NCBI RefSeq assembly: GCF_000971275.1
Contig: NZ_LAPV01000113.1
Span: 1 to 64,000 of the forward strand
Direction of reading: 5' to 3'
Source of the DNA: Devosia psychrophila
GTDB taxonomy: Bacteria; Pseudomonadota; Alphaproteobacteria; Rhizobiales; Devosiaceae
Length of the DNA: 64,000 bases
Shown: positions 38,502 to 48,295 of the stretch, piece by piece
Numbering within the stretch: the first letter of the stretch is position 1
Layout: each line of letters opens with the position of its first letter
Position numbers and translations under genes: made by a program
The notes under the pieces: model-generated
What the model was told of the DNA's origin: nothing
Database searches by the model: none
What the model saw: only the letters and a program-made list of their open reading frames with translations

Positions 38502-40169
38502 ATGACGACCGTCAACACACCTTCGCAGGGGCTGGAAACAGCCTCTGCGTCTACGCCCGCAATCGAGTTGCGCGGCATCAACAAGCATTTCGGTCCCGTC
38601 CACGCCAACCGCGACATTGACCTGGTCATTCGGCGCGGCACCGTCCACGGCATCGTGGGCGAAAATGGCGCTGGCAAATCGACCCTGATGTCGATTCTCT
38701 ACGGCTTCTACACCGCCGACAGCGGCGACATCTTCGTCAACGGCACCAAGCAGAACATCACCGATAGCCGCCATGCCCTGGCGCTCGGTATCGGCATGGT
38801 GCACCAGCATTTCATGCTGGTCGAAAATTTCACCGTGCTGGAAAACATCGTGCTCGGCGCCGAGGATAGCGCTTTCCTGCGCCCGACGCTGGCCAAGGCT
38901 CGCGCCCAGCTCAAGCAGCTCGCCACCGATTATGGCCTCGAAGTCAGTCCCGATGCGATCATCGAGGATCTTTCGGTCGGCCAGCAGCAGCGCGTTGAAA
39001 TTTTGAAAGCGCTGTATCGCGGCGCCGATATCCTCATTCTCGACGAGCCGACCGGCGTTCTGACGCCTGCTGAAGCCGATCACCTGTTCCGCATCCTTCG
39101 CACCCTGCGTGACGAGGGCAAGACTGTCATCCTGATCACCCACAAGCTGCGCGAGATCATGGCCATCACCGATGAAGTTTCGGTCATGCGCCAGGGCGCC
39201 ATGGTCAAGACACTCGAAACGTCGAAAACCTCGCCGACCGAACTGGCCGAAGCCATGGTCGGACGCCGCGTGCTGCTGCGCGTCGAAAAAGGCCCCGCCA
39301 GTCCGGGCAAGGTTATGCTTGAGGTCAAGAACCTCGTCGTCGCCGATGATTTCGGCATTCCGCGCGTCAAGGATGTGAGCTTCTCGGTTCGCGCCGGCGA
39401 AATCGTCGGCATTGCCGGCGTCTCTGGCAACGGCCAGTCGGAACTGCTCGAGTCCATCACCGGCATGCGCGACCAGACCGCCGGCACCGTCTTCCTCAAT
39501 GGTCAGCCGCTGTCGCTCGATGGCGACGATGGCGCAGCGCGTGCTCGTGCCGCCGGCCTCGCCCACGTCCCCGAAGACCGTATCCGCATGGGCCTGATCA
39601 CCGCCTTCGAAGAATGGGAAAATACCATTCTCGGCTATCAGGACAGCTACGGCTCCGGCCCCGGCCTTTCCATCGCCAAAGCCAAGGCCACGGCCAAGGA
39701 ATACATCGCCAAATTCGACATCCGCCCGTCCAATCCCGAACTCAAGACCGCCAATTTTTCCGGCGGTAACCAGCAAAAGATCGTGCTGGCGCGCGAGATG
39801 GAACGCGACCCCGACGTGCTGGTCATCGGCCAGCCCACCCGCGGCGTCGATATCGGCGCTATCGAATTCATCCACAACGAAATCATCAAGATGCGCGACG
39901 AGGGCAAGGCAATTCTCTTGGTCTCAGTCGAGCTCGACGAAATTCGTTCGCTCTCGGATCGCATCATCGTCATCTTCGATGGCCAGATCGTCGGTGAAGC
40001 CGATCCTGCCACGGCTGACGAAGGCGCTCTGGGCCTGCTGATGGCAGGCGTCACCGAGCAGGGGCACAGCCCCGGTCCGGGAACTCTGCCCGATCATGTG
40101 ACCCCCATCGAGCGCAATCTCACCGAGATGAGCCCCAAGGATAATTCAGCCAGGGACGTTTCGCCATGA
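38502..40169 (+). CDS. Nucleoside ABC transporter ATPase (two domains)
   Basis: A 555-aa tandem ATPase of the simple sugar/nucleoside type. Domain 1: Walker A GENGAGKST near 49, signature LSVGQQQRVEIL, Walker B LILDEPTGVL. Domain 2: GVSGNGQSELLES, lacking the Walker A lysine, signature FSGGNQQKIVLARE, and VLVIGQPTRGVD, in which Gln replaces the catalytic Glu. That asymmetry is usual for the family. It overlaps the next permease by four bases. Confidence 0.93.
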   Translation: MTTVNTPSQGLETASASTPAIELRGINKHFGPVHANRDIDLVIRRGTVHGIVGENGAGKSTLMSILYGFYTADSGDIFVNGTKQNITDSRHALALGIGMVHQHFMLVENFTVLENIVLGAEDSAFLRPTLAKARAQLKQLATDYGLEVSPDAIIEDLSVGQQQRVEILKALYRGADILILDEPTGVLTPAEADHLFRILRTLRDEGKTVILITHKLREIMAITDEVSVMRQGAMVKTLETSKTSPTELAEAMVGRRVLLRVEKGPASPGKVMLEVKNLVVADDFGIPRVKDVSFSVRAGEIVGIAGVSGNGQSELLESITGMRDQTAGTVFLNGQPLSLDGDDGAARARAAGLAHVPEDRIRMGLITAFEEWENTILGYQDSYGSGPGLSIAKAKATAKEYIAKFDIRPSNPELKTANFSGGNQQKIVLAREMERDPDVLVIGQPTRGVDIGAIEFIHNEIIKMRDEGKAILLVSVELDEIRSLSDRIIVIFDGQIVGEADPATADEGALGLLMAGVTEQGHSPGPGTLPDHVTPIERNLTEMSPKDNSARDVSP

Positions 40170-41260
40170 GCGTGCGCACTCCGTTGCCCCGCTGGGTCGA
40201 TGTCGCCCTGTTGCCGGCGCTAAACGTCATCCTGGCTTTCCTGATCGGCGGGCTGATCGTGCTCGCGGTCGGCCAGAACCCGCTCCAGGCGGTCGGTATC
40301 ATGATCGGCGGCGCCTTCGGCTACGGCCTGGGCTTCGGCTATACCCTCTATTACACCACCGATTTCATCTTTGCCGGTCTGGCCGTTTCGCTGGCCTATC
40401 ATGCCGGCATGTTCAACATCGGGCCCGAGGGCCAAGCCTATGTCGGCGGCCTAGGCGTCATTCTTGTGGCTCTGGCGCTCAATGGCCTCCATTGGAGCCT
40501 GATGTTCCCGCTGATGATCGTCGCCGGTGCGCTGTTCGGGGCCTTCTGGGCCTTCATTCCCGGCGTGCTGCAGGCCAAGCGCGGCAGCCATATCGTCATC
40601 ACCACCATCCTGTTCAACTTCATCGCCGTGTCGCTGATGAGCTACATCATCACGCGCATTCTCAAGCCCGAAGGCGTGCAGTCCGACGAAAGCGCGCCCA
40701 TCGACGCCATCTCACGCATTCCGCGCCTCGGCGAATTCATCGGCCTGTTCGGTCGCTCACCCGTCAATCTGACGTTCATCCTCGCCATTCTGGCGCTCGG
40801 TTTCGTCTACTGGCTGGTCTGGCATTCCAAGTTTGGCTACGCCATGCGCGCCCTTGGCCACAACCCCACGGCGACCCGCTATGCCGGTATTTCCAGCTCG
40901 CGCATGATCATGATCACCATGGCGCTGGCCGGCGCATTGGCCGCCATGGTCGCCGTCAACAATGTCGGCAGCGTCCAGGGCCGCCTGATCCTCAATTTCG
41001 TCAATGGCGCGGGCTTTGTCGGCGTCGCCGTCGCCTTCATGGGCAAGGCCCATCCCATTGGGGTCGCGCTTTCGGCGCTGCTGTTCGGCGCGCTCTATCA
41101 GGGCGGGCAGGAACTGGCGTTTTCCATGCCCGGCATCACCAAGGAAATGATCGTGACCATCCAGGCTTTGGTGATCCTGTTCACCGGCGCCATGGGCGAC
41201 ATGCTGCGCATTCCTCTTGAACGGCTGTTTGCCCGCGGTGCGACGGAGAGCGGCACGTGA
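40166..41260 (+). CDS. Nucleoside ABC transporter permease 1
   Basis: A 364-aa branched-chain/ribose-type permease with 8-10 hydrophobic segments, including YHAGMFNIGPEGQAYVGG, the segment conserved in NupP/BmpC-like subunits, and AMRALGHNPTATRYAGISSS near 230, the usual cytoplasmic coupling loop. It is co-translated with the ATPase and the second permease (ATGA and GTGA overlaps). Confidence 0.92.
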   Translation: MSVRTPLPRWVDVALLPALNVILAFLIGGLIVLAVGQNPLQAVGIMIGGAFGYGLGFGYTLYYTTDFIFAGLAVSLAYHAGMFNIGPEGQAYVGGLGVILVALALNGLHWSLMFPLMIVAGALFGAFWAFIPGVLQAKRGSHIVITTILFNFIAVSLMSYIITRILKPEGVQSDESAPIDAISRIPRLGEFIGLFGRSPVNLTFILAILALGFVYWLVWHSKFGYAMRALGHNPTATRYAGISSSRMIMITMALAGALAAMVAVNNVGSVQGRLILNFVNGAGFVGVAVAFMGKAHPIGVALSALLFGALYQGGQELAFSMPGITKEMIVTIQALVILFTGAMGDMLRIPLERLFARGATESGT

Positions 41261-42228
41261 ACTATTTCAACGACCTTATCCTCATCCTCGATTCCACCGT
41301 CCGGCTCGCTGTTCCATTGATCCTGGCCTGCCTTGCAGGCCTCTATTCGGAACGTGCCGGCATCGTCGATATCGGTCTTGAAGGCAAGCTGCTGGGTTCC
41401 GCCTTTGGCGCTGCCGCGGTCGCCGCGGTCACCGGCTCGCCCTGGCTCGGCCTGTTCGCTGGCATCGGCGTGGCGCTGGCCATGTCGGGCATTCATGGCC
41501 TCGCCTCGATCAATCTCAAGGGCAACCAGACCATTTCCGGCGTAGCGCTGAATTTCCTCGCCGCCGGCCTCACCACCTTCCTCGGCCAGAGCTGGTTTCA
41601 TCGCGGCGGCATGACCCCGCAGTTGAACAACGATCAGCGTTTCAATCCAATAGTCCTGCCATTCGCCCCCGAACTGGCCGGTGTGCCAATCCTCGGGCCG
41701 ATCTATTCCGAGCTGATCTCGGGCCACAATATTTTGGCCTACGCGGCCTTCGTCGCCGTGCCGATCACGGCCTTCGTGCTGTTCCAGACCCGCTTCGGCC
41801 TGCGCCTGCGCGCTGTGGGCGAAAATCCGAAGGCGCTCGATACGGCAGGCATTTCGGTAACGCTGCTGCGTTATCAGGCGCTCATCATCACCGCTGTTCT
41901 CGTTGGTATAGGCGGCACCTATCTTTCGATCGCCCAGTCTGCAGGCTTCAACAACAACATGTCTGCCGGCCGCGGCTATATCGCGCTCGCTGCGTTGATC
42001 TTTGCCAAGTGGAAGCCATGGCCGGCCTTGCTGGTCTGCCTGCTGTTCGGCTTCCTCGATGCGCTCCAGTTCCGCCTGCAGGGGATCCGCTTCCCCGTCA
42101 TTGGCGAAGTGCCCGTGCAGGCCATCCAGGTTCTGCCCTACGTGCTGACCATCATCCTGCTCGCCGGCTTCATCGGACGCGCCGTTGCGCCCAAGGCGTC
42201 CGGGATTCCCTACACCAAGGAGCGGTAG
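41257..42228 (+). CDS. Nucleoside ABC transporter permease 2
   Basis: A 323-aa permease, partner of the preceding one: GLYSERAGIVDIGLEGKLLG near residue 28, the coupling loop RLRAVGENPKALDTAGISV near 188, and SAGFNNNMSAGRGYIALAAL near 228. The GTG start overlaps the upstream stop. A cytidine deaminase gene follows after 30 bp. Confidence 0.92.
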   Translation: MNYFNDLILILDSTVRLAVPLILACLAGLYSERAGIVDIGLEGKLLGSAFGAAAVAAVTGSPWLGLFAGIGVALAMSGIHGLASINLKGNQTISGVALNFLAAGLTTFLGQSWFHRGGMTPQLNNDQRFNPIVLPFAPELAGVPILGPIYSELISGHNILAYAAFVAVPITAFVLFQTRFGLRLRAVGENPKALDTAGISVTLLRYQALIITAVLVGIGGTYLSIAQSAGFNNNMSAGRGYIALAALIFAKWKPWPALLVCLLFGFLDALQFRLQGIRFPVIGEVPVQAIQVLPYVLTIILLAGFIGRAVAPKASGIPYTKER

Positions 42229-42258
42229 CCCCGGTTCGGCCGCCGCAGAGGACCTGAC

Positions 42259-42669
42259 ATGTCGAATACCCCGATCGACGAGGCCTTGTTCAAGGCCGCC
42301 GAAGCCATTCGGGCCAAGGCATACGCACCCTATTCGCGGTTCCACGTCGGCGCCGCCATCCTCGCCGATGACGGCAAGATTTACTCGGGCTGCAATATCG
42401 AAAACGCCGCCTATCCGGTCGGCAATTGCGCCGAAGCCTCGGCCATCGCCGCCATGATCGCCGGTGGCGGCAAGCGCATCACCCGCATCTATGTCACCGG
42501 CCCCGGCTCTGCCCCGGTTACCCCCTGCGGTGGCTGCCGCCAGCGTATCCGCGAATTCGCCGATCTCGACGTAGTCGTAATTTCGCACGGCGTCGAAGGC
42601 ACACCGCTGGTCATGACGCTTGATCAACTGCTGCCGCACAGCTTCGGCCCGGAGTATCTGCCCAAATGA
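42259..42669 (+). CDS. cdd: Cytidine deaminase
   Basis: A 136-aa tetramer-type cytidine deaminase that converts cytidine and deoxycytidine to uridine and deoxyuridine. RFHVGAAI near 24, the substrate Asn/Glu in GCNIENAAYP, the zinc ligand and proton-shuttle pair NCAEASAI, and the second zinc site PCGGCRQR are all visible. It is translationally coupled to the purine nucleoside phosphorylase gene (ATGA). Confidence 0.95.
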   Translation: MSNTPIDEALFKAAEAIRAKAYAPYSRFHVGAAILADDGKIYSGCNIENAAYPVGNCAEASAIAAMIAGGGKRITRIYVTGPGSAPVTPCGGCRQRIREFADLDVVVISHGVEGTPLVMTLDQLLPHSFGPEYLPK

Positions 42670-43460
42670 CCAAGGCCTCAAAAACCATCATCAAGATCGC
42701 CGGCAAGGAACCCATCACAGCCGCCATCGTGCTCGGCTCGGGCCTCTCGGCCGTGGGTGACCTGCTCTCCGACAAGGTCACCATTCCCTATTCCGAGCTT
42801 AAGGGCTTTCCCGGCGGCGGCGTCTCCGGCCATGGCCGCGACCTGCTGATCGGCACCATGGGCGGCAAGCGCGTCGCCGTGCTGACCGGCCGCCAGCACT
42901 ATTACGAACACGGCAATGCTGCCGCCATGCGCCCGGCACTCGAAGCCATGTCCGAGATCGGCGCCGAGACGCTGCTGCTGACCAATTCCGCCGGTTCGGT
43001 CGACGAGCGTTTCCACCCCGGCGACCTGGTGATGCTGGCTGACCACATCAACTACGCTGGCATGAACCCCTTGATCGGCGAACCCACCGACCGCCGCTTT
43101 GTGAACATGGTCAACTGCTATGCCCCCGACCTGCGTGCCAAGGCGCAGGGCCTGGCCGAGCGCATGGACATCCGCCTCGGTGAAGGCATCTACCTGTGGT
43201 ATTCCGGCCCGAGCTTTGAAACGGTCGCCGAAATCCAGATGGCCATTCGCCTCGGCGCCAATGCCGTCGGCATGTCGACGGCACCAGAAGTCATTCTCGG
43301 GCGTTTCCTCGGGATGAAAATCTGGGCCTGCTCGTCCATCACCAATATGGGCGCGGGCCTGTCGAGTGAAAACATCAGCCATGAGCACACCAAGATCATG
43401 GCCGTGCAAGGCGCGGAAAAGCTTAAAAAGCTGGTACCTGCGCTAGTGGAGGAACTATGA
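42666..43460 (+). CDS. punA: Purine-nucleoside phosphorylase (trimeric type)
   Basis: A 264-aa trimeric-class PNP releasing purine bases from (deoxy)nucleosides with phosphate. VLGSGLSAVGDL binds phosphate, TGRQHYYE carries the conserved His, TNSAGSVD follows, GPSFETVAEI is the ribose/base segment, MSTAPEVI and SSITNMGAG (base-contact Asn) complete the site. Overlaps both neighbours by four bases. Confidence 0.93.
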   Translation: MTKASKTIIKIAGKEPITAAIVLGSGLSAVGDLLSDKVTIPYSELKGFPGGGVSGHGRDLLIGTMGGKRVAVLTGRQHYYEHGNAAAMRPALEAMSEIGAETLLLTNSAGSVDERFHPGDLVMLADHINYAGMNPLIGEPTDRRFVNMVNCYAPDLRAKAQGLAERMDIRLGEGIYLWYSGPSFETVAEIQMAIRLGANAVGMSTAPEVILGRFLGMKIWACSSITNMGAGLSSENISHEHTKIMAVQGAEKLKKLVPALVEEL

Positions 43461-44446
43461 GCCTACGCGTTGTAGATAACTCGCACACAGAAACACCCCA
43501 TAAGCGCAATCCCGGCTTTCCGCTCGACCTCGATTGGGTCGAACGCGTTCGCATGAACCGCTCGGCGCTGGAGCGCCGCGCCGGCAGCATCGGCGCGCGC
43601 CGCACGGTTAAGAAGGAATATCAGCTCGCTTGGCTGCTCAAGGCCATCACGCTGATCGACCTGACCACGCTCAATGCCGACGACACCGATGGCCGCGTCG
43701 AGCGCCTCTGTGCCAAGGCCCGTCACCCGCTGCGCAGCGACATCCTCGAAAAGCTCGACATCGGCGATCTTTCTATCCTCCCCGGCGCGGTCTGCGTTTA
43801 TCATCGCTTCGTCAAGACGGCAGTGAACGCCCTCGAAGGCACCGGCATTCCCGTTGCAGCCGTGTCGACCGCCTTCCCGCATGGCCTCGCCCCACTCGAG
43901 ACCAAGCTCAAGGAAATCGAAATGTCCGTGGCCGACGGGGCCAGGGAAATCGACATCGTCATCGAACGCGGCATGGTTTTGCGCGGTGACTGGCAGGCGC
44001 TTTACGATCAGGTGCGCGCCTTCCGCAAGGCTTGCGGCGACGCCCACATGAAGACCATCCTGGGCACCGGCGAACTCGCCACCCAGACCAATATTGCCAA
44101 GGCCAGCCTCGTTTGCATGATGGCCGGCGCCGATTTCATCAAGACCTCGACCGGCAAGGAAAAGGTCAACGCCGACCTCGTCACCTCGCTGACCATGATC
44201 CGCATGATCCGCTGGTTCCACGAGGAAACCGCGATACAAATAGGTTACAAACCTGCTGGCGGCATTGCTACTGCGGGCGACGCCCTCAAGTACATGGCAT
44301 TGCTCAAGGAAGAGCTCGGAACGCACTGGCTTCAACCGCACTTGTTCCGCTTCGGTGCTAGCAGTCTGCTAACAGATATCGAGCGTCAGCTAGAGCACGG
44401 CCTCACCGGCCACTACGCCGCCGATTACCGCCAGCCAATGGTTTGA
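43457..44446 (+). CDS. deoC: Deoxyribose-phosphate aldolase
   Basis: A 329-aa class I aldolase splitting 2-deoxyribose 5-phosphate to glyceraldehyde 3-phosphate and acetaldehyde. The Schiff-base Lys is in DFIKTSTGK near 228, the second Lys in YKPAGGI near 262, and the acidic residue in REIDIVIERG near 155. It is longer than the about 260-aa E. coli enzyme because of a roughly 65-residue N-terminal extension. One base separates its stop from the ALDH16 gene. Confidence 0.94.
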   Translation: MSLRVVDNSHTETPHKRNPGFPLDLDWVERVRMNRSALERRAGSIGARRTVKKEYQLAWLLKAITLIDLTTLNADDTDGRVERLCAKARHPLRSDILEKLDIGDLSILPGAVCVYHRFVKTAVNALEGTGIPVAAVSTAFPHGLAPLETKLKEIEMSVADGAREIDIVIERGMVLRGDWQALYDQVRAFRKACGDAHMKTILGTGELATQTNIAKASLVCMMAGADFIKTSTGKEKVNADLVTSLTMIRMIRWFHEETAIQIGYKPAGGIATAGDALKYMALLKEELGTHWLQPHLFRFGASSLLTDIERQLEHGLTGHYAADYRQPMV

Positions 44447-44447
44447 C

Positions 44448-46817
44448 ATGAACAAGATCGCACAAATCTTCCAGACCCTCGACTATGGCCCGGCCCCCGA
44501 AGGCCCCGAACAGGCCATTGCCTGGCTCGATAGCCACGACCGAAAATTCGGCCATTTCATCCATGGCGAATGGACCAAACCGGGCAAAACGTTCTCGTCC
44601 GACAACCCCGCCAATGGCCAAAGCCTGGCACAAATCAGCGACGGCACACCCTCCGATGTCGACGCCGCAGTCAAAGCTGCCCGCGCTGCGTTCCCGCTGT
44701 GGAGCGCGCTAAGTGGTTACGAGCGCGGCAAATATCTCTACGCCATCGCCCGCGCCGTGCAGAAACACGCCCGCCTGTTCGCCGTGCTCGAAACCCTCGA
44801 CAACGGCAAGCCGATCCGCGAAAGCCGCGACATCGACATCCCCTTGGTCGCCCGCCACTTCTACCACCACGCCGGCTGGGCCCAGCACCTCAGCCGCGAA
44901 TTTCCCGACGCCGTGCCCTATGGCGTCTGCGGCCAGATCATCCCGTGGAATTTCCCGCTGCTGATGCTGGCCTGGAAGATCGCCCCAGCCCTCGCCGCCG
45001 GCAACACCGTGGTCCTCAAGCCCGCCGAATTCACCTCGCTCACCGCGCTGTTGTTCGCCGAAATCTGCGACCGCATCGGCCTGCCTAAGGGTGTGGTCAA
45101 TATCGTCACCGGCGAAGGCGACACCGGCCAAGCCATTGTCAATCATCAAGATATCGACAAAATCGCCTTTACCGGCAGCACCGAAGTCGGCAAGCTCATC
45201 CGCGCCGCCACCGCCGGAACCGGCAAGGGCCTCAGCCTCGAACTTGGCGGCAAATCCCCCTACATCGTATTCGAAGACGCCGATATCGACAGCGCCATCG
45301 AGGGTCTCGTCGATGCCATCTGGTTCAACCAGGGCCAGGTCTGCTGCGCCGGTTCGCGCCTCCTCGTGCAGGAGAGCATCGAAGAGCGCTTCATCAAAAA
45401 GCTCAAGCTGCGCATGAACACGCTGCGCCTCGGCGACCCGATGGACAAGAGCATCGACATCGGCGCCATGGTCGCGCCGGTCCAGGTGGCGCGGATCAAC
45501 GACCTGATGCAGCGCGGCGTCGCCGAAGGCGCCTTGATCTATGAGCCCGACGGCATGGCCTTGCCCGGTACGGGTTGCTTTCTTAGGCCCGCGCTGGTCA
45601 CTAATGTCTCGCCCGCCAATACGCTGGTGGCCGAGGAAATCTTCGGGCCCGTGTTGGTCGCCATGAGCTTCCGCACCCCGGAGGAAGCCGTCGCGCTGGC
45701 CAACAACACCAAATACGGCCTCGCCGCGACGATCTGGAGCGAGAACATCAATCTCGCGCTCGATATCGCCCCCAAGATCAAGGCCGGCGTGGTCTGGATC
45801 AACGGCACCAATAATTTCGACGCAGCCGTCGGCTTCGGTGGCTACAAGGAATCCGGTTTCGGCCGCGAAGGTGGCCGCGAAGGCATGGGCGCCTACCTTA
45901 AGCCTGCCTGGGAAAAGGCACTGAAAGCGGCGCCGGTTGGCAAACCTGTTCCGGCCAGGGCAGCGAATCCCCTCGACGCCAGCCATGTCGACCAGACCGC
46001 CAAGATGTATATTGGCGGCAAGCAGACCCGCCCCGACAGCGCCTACACCCGTCCGGTGCTGGACCCATCCGGCAAACTGATCGGCGAAGTCGGCGAAGGA
46101 AACCGCAAGGACATCCGCAACGCCGTCGAAGCCGCCCGCGCTTCCTTGGGCTGGTCCACGACTGCCGCCCACACCCGCGCTCAAATCCTCTATTTCCTCG
46201 CCGAAAATCTTGATTACCGCCGCGATGAGTTCGCCGCCCGCATCAAGGCGCAGACCGGCGAGGATGGCGCCGAGGAAGTCGCACTCTCGGTCGAACGCCT
46301 GTTCGCCTTCGCCGGCTGGGCCGACAAATACGACGGCGCCGTCCACAATCCGCCTTTGCGCGCTGTGGCCGCAGCCATGATCGAGCCGCTTGGCGTCATG
46401 GGTATCGTCGCCCCCACCAGCCTGCCGTTGCTCGGCTCCATCGCATTGATCGCTCCAGCGCTGGCGATGGGCAATACGGTGGTGCTGGTGCCTTCTAGCC
46501 AGTCGCCACTATCGCTCACCGACCTCTACCAGGTCATCGAGACCTCGGACGTTCCCTCGGGCGTCATCAACATCGTCACCGGCGACAGCGTCACCCTGGC
46601 CAAGACCCTGACTGAACACGACGGCGTCGATGGCCTGTGGTTTGCAGGGAGTGCCGAAGCCTCGACCATGGTCGAAAAAGCGTCGATCTCCAACCTCAAG
46701 CAAACCTGGACCACCCGCGGCCTTTCATACGATCTCACCGACCGCCGCTTCGAAGGGGACTACTTCCTCGGCAAGTCGACGCAAGTGAAAAACGTCTGGA
46801 TCCCATACGGGGCGTAG
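44448..46817 (+). CDS. Aldehyde dehydrogenase, ALDH16-type tandem protein
   Basis: A 789-aa protein with two aldehyde-dehydrogenase-like domains. The first (about 1-480) is complete: [20 protein letters not shown], the general base Glu in SLELGGKSP and the catalytic Cys in [12 protein letters not shown] near 300, then the EEIFGPVL motif. The second (about 515-789) keeps the cofactor-domain half ([29 protein letters not shown]) but has no catalytic Cys region. This is the architecture of the ALDH16 family, known in bacteria with an intact catalytic site. After deoC it may oxidise the acetaldehyde released; this is inference. Confidence 0.88.
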   Translation: MNKIAQIFQTLDYGPAPEGPEQAIAWLDSHDRKFGHFIHGEWTKPGKTFSSDNPANGQSLAQISDGTPSDVDAAVKAARAAFPLWSALSGYERGKYLYAIARAVQKHARLFAVLETLDNGKPIRESRDIDIPLVARHFYHHAGWAQHLSREFPDAVPYGVCGQIIPWNFPLLMLAWKIAPALAAGNTVVLKPAEFTSLTALLFAEICDRIGLPKGVVNIVTGEGDTGQAIVNHQDIDKIAFTGSTEVGKLIRAATAGTGKGLSLELGGKSPYIVFEDADIDSAIEGLVDAIWFNQGQVCCAGSRLLVQESIEERFIKKLKLRMNTLRLGDPMDKSIDIGAMVAPVQVARINDLMQRGVAEGALIYEPDGMALPGTGCFLRPALVTNVSPANTLVAEEIFGPVLVAMSFRTPEEAVALANNTKYGLAATIWSENINLALDIAPKIKAGVVWINGTNNFDAAVGFGGYKESGFGREGGREGMGAYLKPAWEKALKAAPVGKPVPARAANPLDASHVDQTAKMYIGGKQTRPDSAYTRPVLDPSGKLIGEVGEGNRKDIRNAVEAARASLGWSTTAAHTRAQILYFLAENLDYRRDEFAARIKAQTGEDGAEEVALSVERLFAFAGWADKYDGAVHNPPLRAVAAAMIEPLGVMGIVAPTSLPLLGSIALIAPALAMGNTVVLVPSSQSPLSLTDLYQVIETSDVPSGVINIVTGDSVTLAKTLTEHDGVDGLWFAGSAEASTMVEKASISNLKQTWTTRGLSYDLTDRRFEGDYFLGKSTQVKNVWIPYGA

Positions 46818-46824
46818 CAACCAT

Positions 46825-46943
46825 TCCCCACCTGACCTCCCCCAAAAAGGGGGAGGAATCTGGCCGGTGGGTAAGCCGCGAGAGTGCCAAAAACGCGATG
46901 AAGTCCCTCCCCCTGTCAGGGGGAGGCCAGGTGGGGTACCCCC
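46825..46943. repeat. Family A repeat, full two-armed copy
   Basis: Left arm CCCCACCTGACCTCCCCCAA into AAAGGGGGAGGAATC, centre with AGAGTGCCAAAAACGCGAT, right arm CCTCCCCCTGTCAGGGGGAG into GCCAGGTGGGGTACC. It splits the ALDH16 and deoA genes of the nucleoside region. Confidence 0.75.
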
Positions 46944-46962
46944 TAACAAAAGAGCCAGTCCC

Positions 46963-48285
46963 ATGGTCTTCCTCCCCCAAGAAGTCATCATAGCCAAGCG
47001 CAATGGCGACGCTCTCCCTCCCGAGGATATCGCGGCTTTCGTCGCCGGCTTCGCGGGCGGCACCGTCTCCCATGCCCAGGCCGCAGCCTTCGCCATGGCG
47101 GTCTATTTCCAGGACATGACCATGCCCGAGCGCGTGGCGTTGACCCTTGCCATGCGCGACAGCGGCACGGTGCTCGATTGGTCCGATCTCGATGGCCCGG
47201 TGGCCGACAAGCATTCCACCGGCGGCGTCGGCGACAATGTCAGTCTGATGCTGGCGCCGATCCTCGCCGCCATCGGCATCTATGTGCCGATGATTTCGGG
47301 CCGCGGCCTCGGCCATACCGGCGGCACGCTCGACAAGTTCGATGCCATTCCCGGCTATACCACCAGCCCCGGCAATGCTCTGTTCCGCAAGGTCGTGCGC
47401 GAAGCCGGCTGCGCCATCATCGGCCAGACCGCCGATCTCGCCCCCGCCGACAAGACGCTTTACGCCATCCGCGACGTCACCGGCACCGTTGAATCCATCT
47501 CCCTGATAACAGCCTCGATCCTGAGCAAGAAACTCGCCGCAGGGCTCGGCGCGCTGATCCTCGACGTCAAGACCGGATCGGGCGCCTTCATGCCGACGCT
47601 GGAAAAGTCGCGCGCTCTGGCGCAAAGCCTCGTCGAAGTCGCCAATGGCGCCGGCCTCAAGACCGCGGCGTTGATCACCGATATGAACGAGCCACTGGCC
47701 TCTGCCGCCGGCAATGGGCTCGAAGTCCGCAACGCCGTCGATTTCCTCACCGGCAAGCACCAGGATGCCCGCCTTAAGGAAGTCACCCTGTCGCTTTGTG
47801 CCGAAGTCGTCGCCATGACCGGCATTGCAGCCAGCGTCGCCGAAGCCCGGAGGTTGGTCGAGAATGCGCTCGACAGCGGCCGCGCCACCGAACGCTTTGC
47901 CATCATGGTCACCGCCCTCGGTGGCCCATCTGACTTCGTCGAGGCATTGGACACCCACCTGACGCCCGCACCGATCATTCGCGATGTCTTTGCCACGGGG
48001 CAGGGCACCATCAGCGAGATCGACACCCGCGGCGTCGGCATGGCGGTTGTGGCGCTTGGCGGTGGCCGCACCATGCCCAACGACAGCATCGATCACACCG
48101 TCGGCTTTGACCGCCTGCTTGGCCTGGGCGCCAGCGTGGACACCAGGACCCCCATCGCCCGCATCCACGCCCGCGATCTCGCATCTGCCGCCGATGCAGA
48201 AGCCCGCCTCAAATTTGCCTATCGGCTGGGCGACAGCGCACCGTCATTCCCGTTGATAGCCGACCACGTCGCCCCCACAACCTGA
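46963..48285 (+). CDS. deoA: Thymidine phosphorylase
   Basis: A 440-aa pyrimidine nucleoside phosphorylase, reversibly splitting thymidine into thymine and 2-deoxyribose 1-phosphate. [20 protein letters not shown] at the N-terminus, [14 protein letters not shown] (phosphate site) near 83, [20 protein letters not shown] near 112 and [10 protein letters not shown] near 202 are family signatures. The ATG at 46963 was chosen over the upstream open frame, which is repeat DNA. Length and the C-terminal domain fit the DeoA group. Confidence 0.95.
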   Translation: MVFLPQEVIIAKRNGDALPPEDIAAFVAGFAGGTVSHAQAAAFAMAVYFQDMTMPERVALTLAMRDSGTVLDWSDLDGPVADKHSTGGVGDNVSLMLAPILAAIGIYVPMISGRGLGHTGGTLDKFDAIPGYTTSPGNALFRKVVREAGCAIIGQTADLAPADKTLYAIRDVTGTVESISLITASILSKKLAAGLGALILDVKTGSGAFMPTLEKSRALAQSLVEVANGAGLKTAALITDMNEPLASAAGNGLEVRNAVDFLTGKHQDARLKEVTLSLCAEVVAMTGIAASVAEARRLVENALDSGRATERFAIMVTALGGPSDFVEALDTHLTPAPIIRDVFATGQGTISEIDTRGVGMAVVALGGGRTMPNDSIDHTVGFDRLLGLGASVDTRTPIARIHARDLASAADAEARLKFAYRLGDSAPSFPLIADHVAPTT

Positions 48286-48295
48286 GGATCACAGC

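Noticed and set aside
41098-42681. Open frame of 527 codons on the minus strand
   Set aside because: Antisense to the second nucleoside permease and cdd; both sense genes have full family motifs, and the antisense text does not resemble any fold.
44709-46346. Open frame of 545 codons on the minus strand
   Set aside because: Antisense shadow of the ALDH16 gene; no ribosome site or domain.
46735-48168. Open frame of 477 codons on the minus strand
   Set aside because: Antisense to deoA and running through a family A repeat; no protein-like features.
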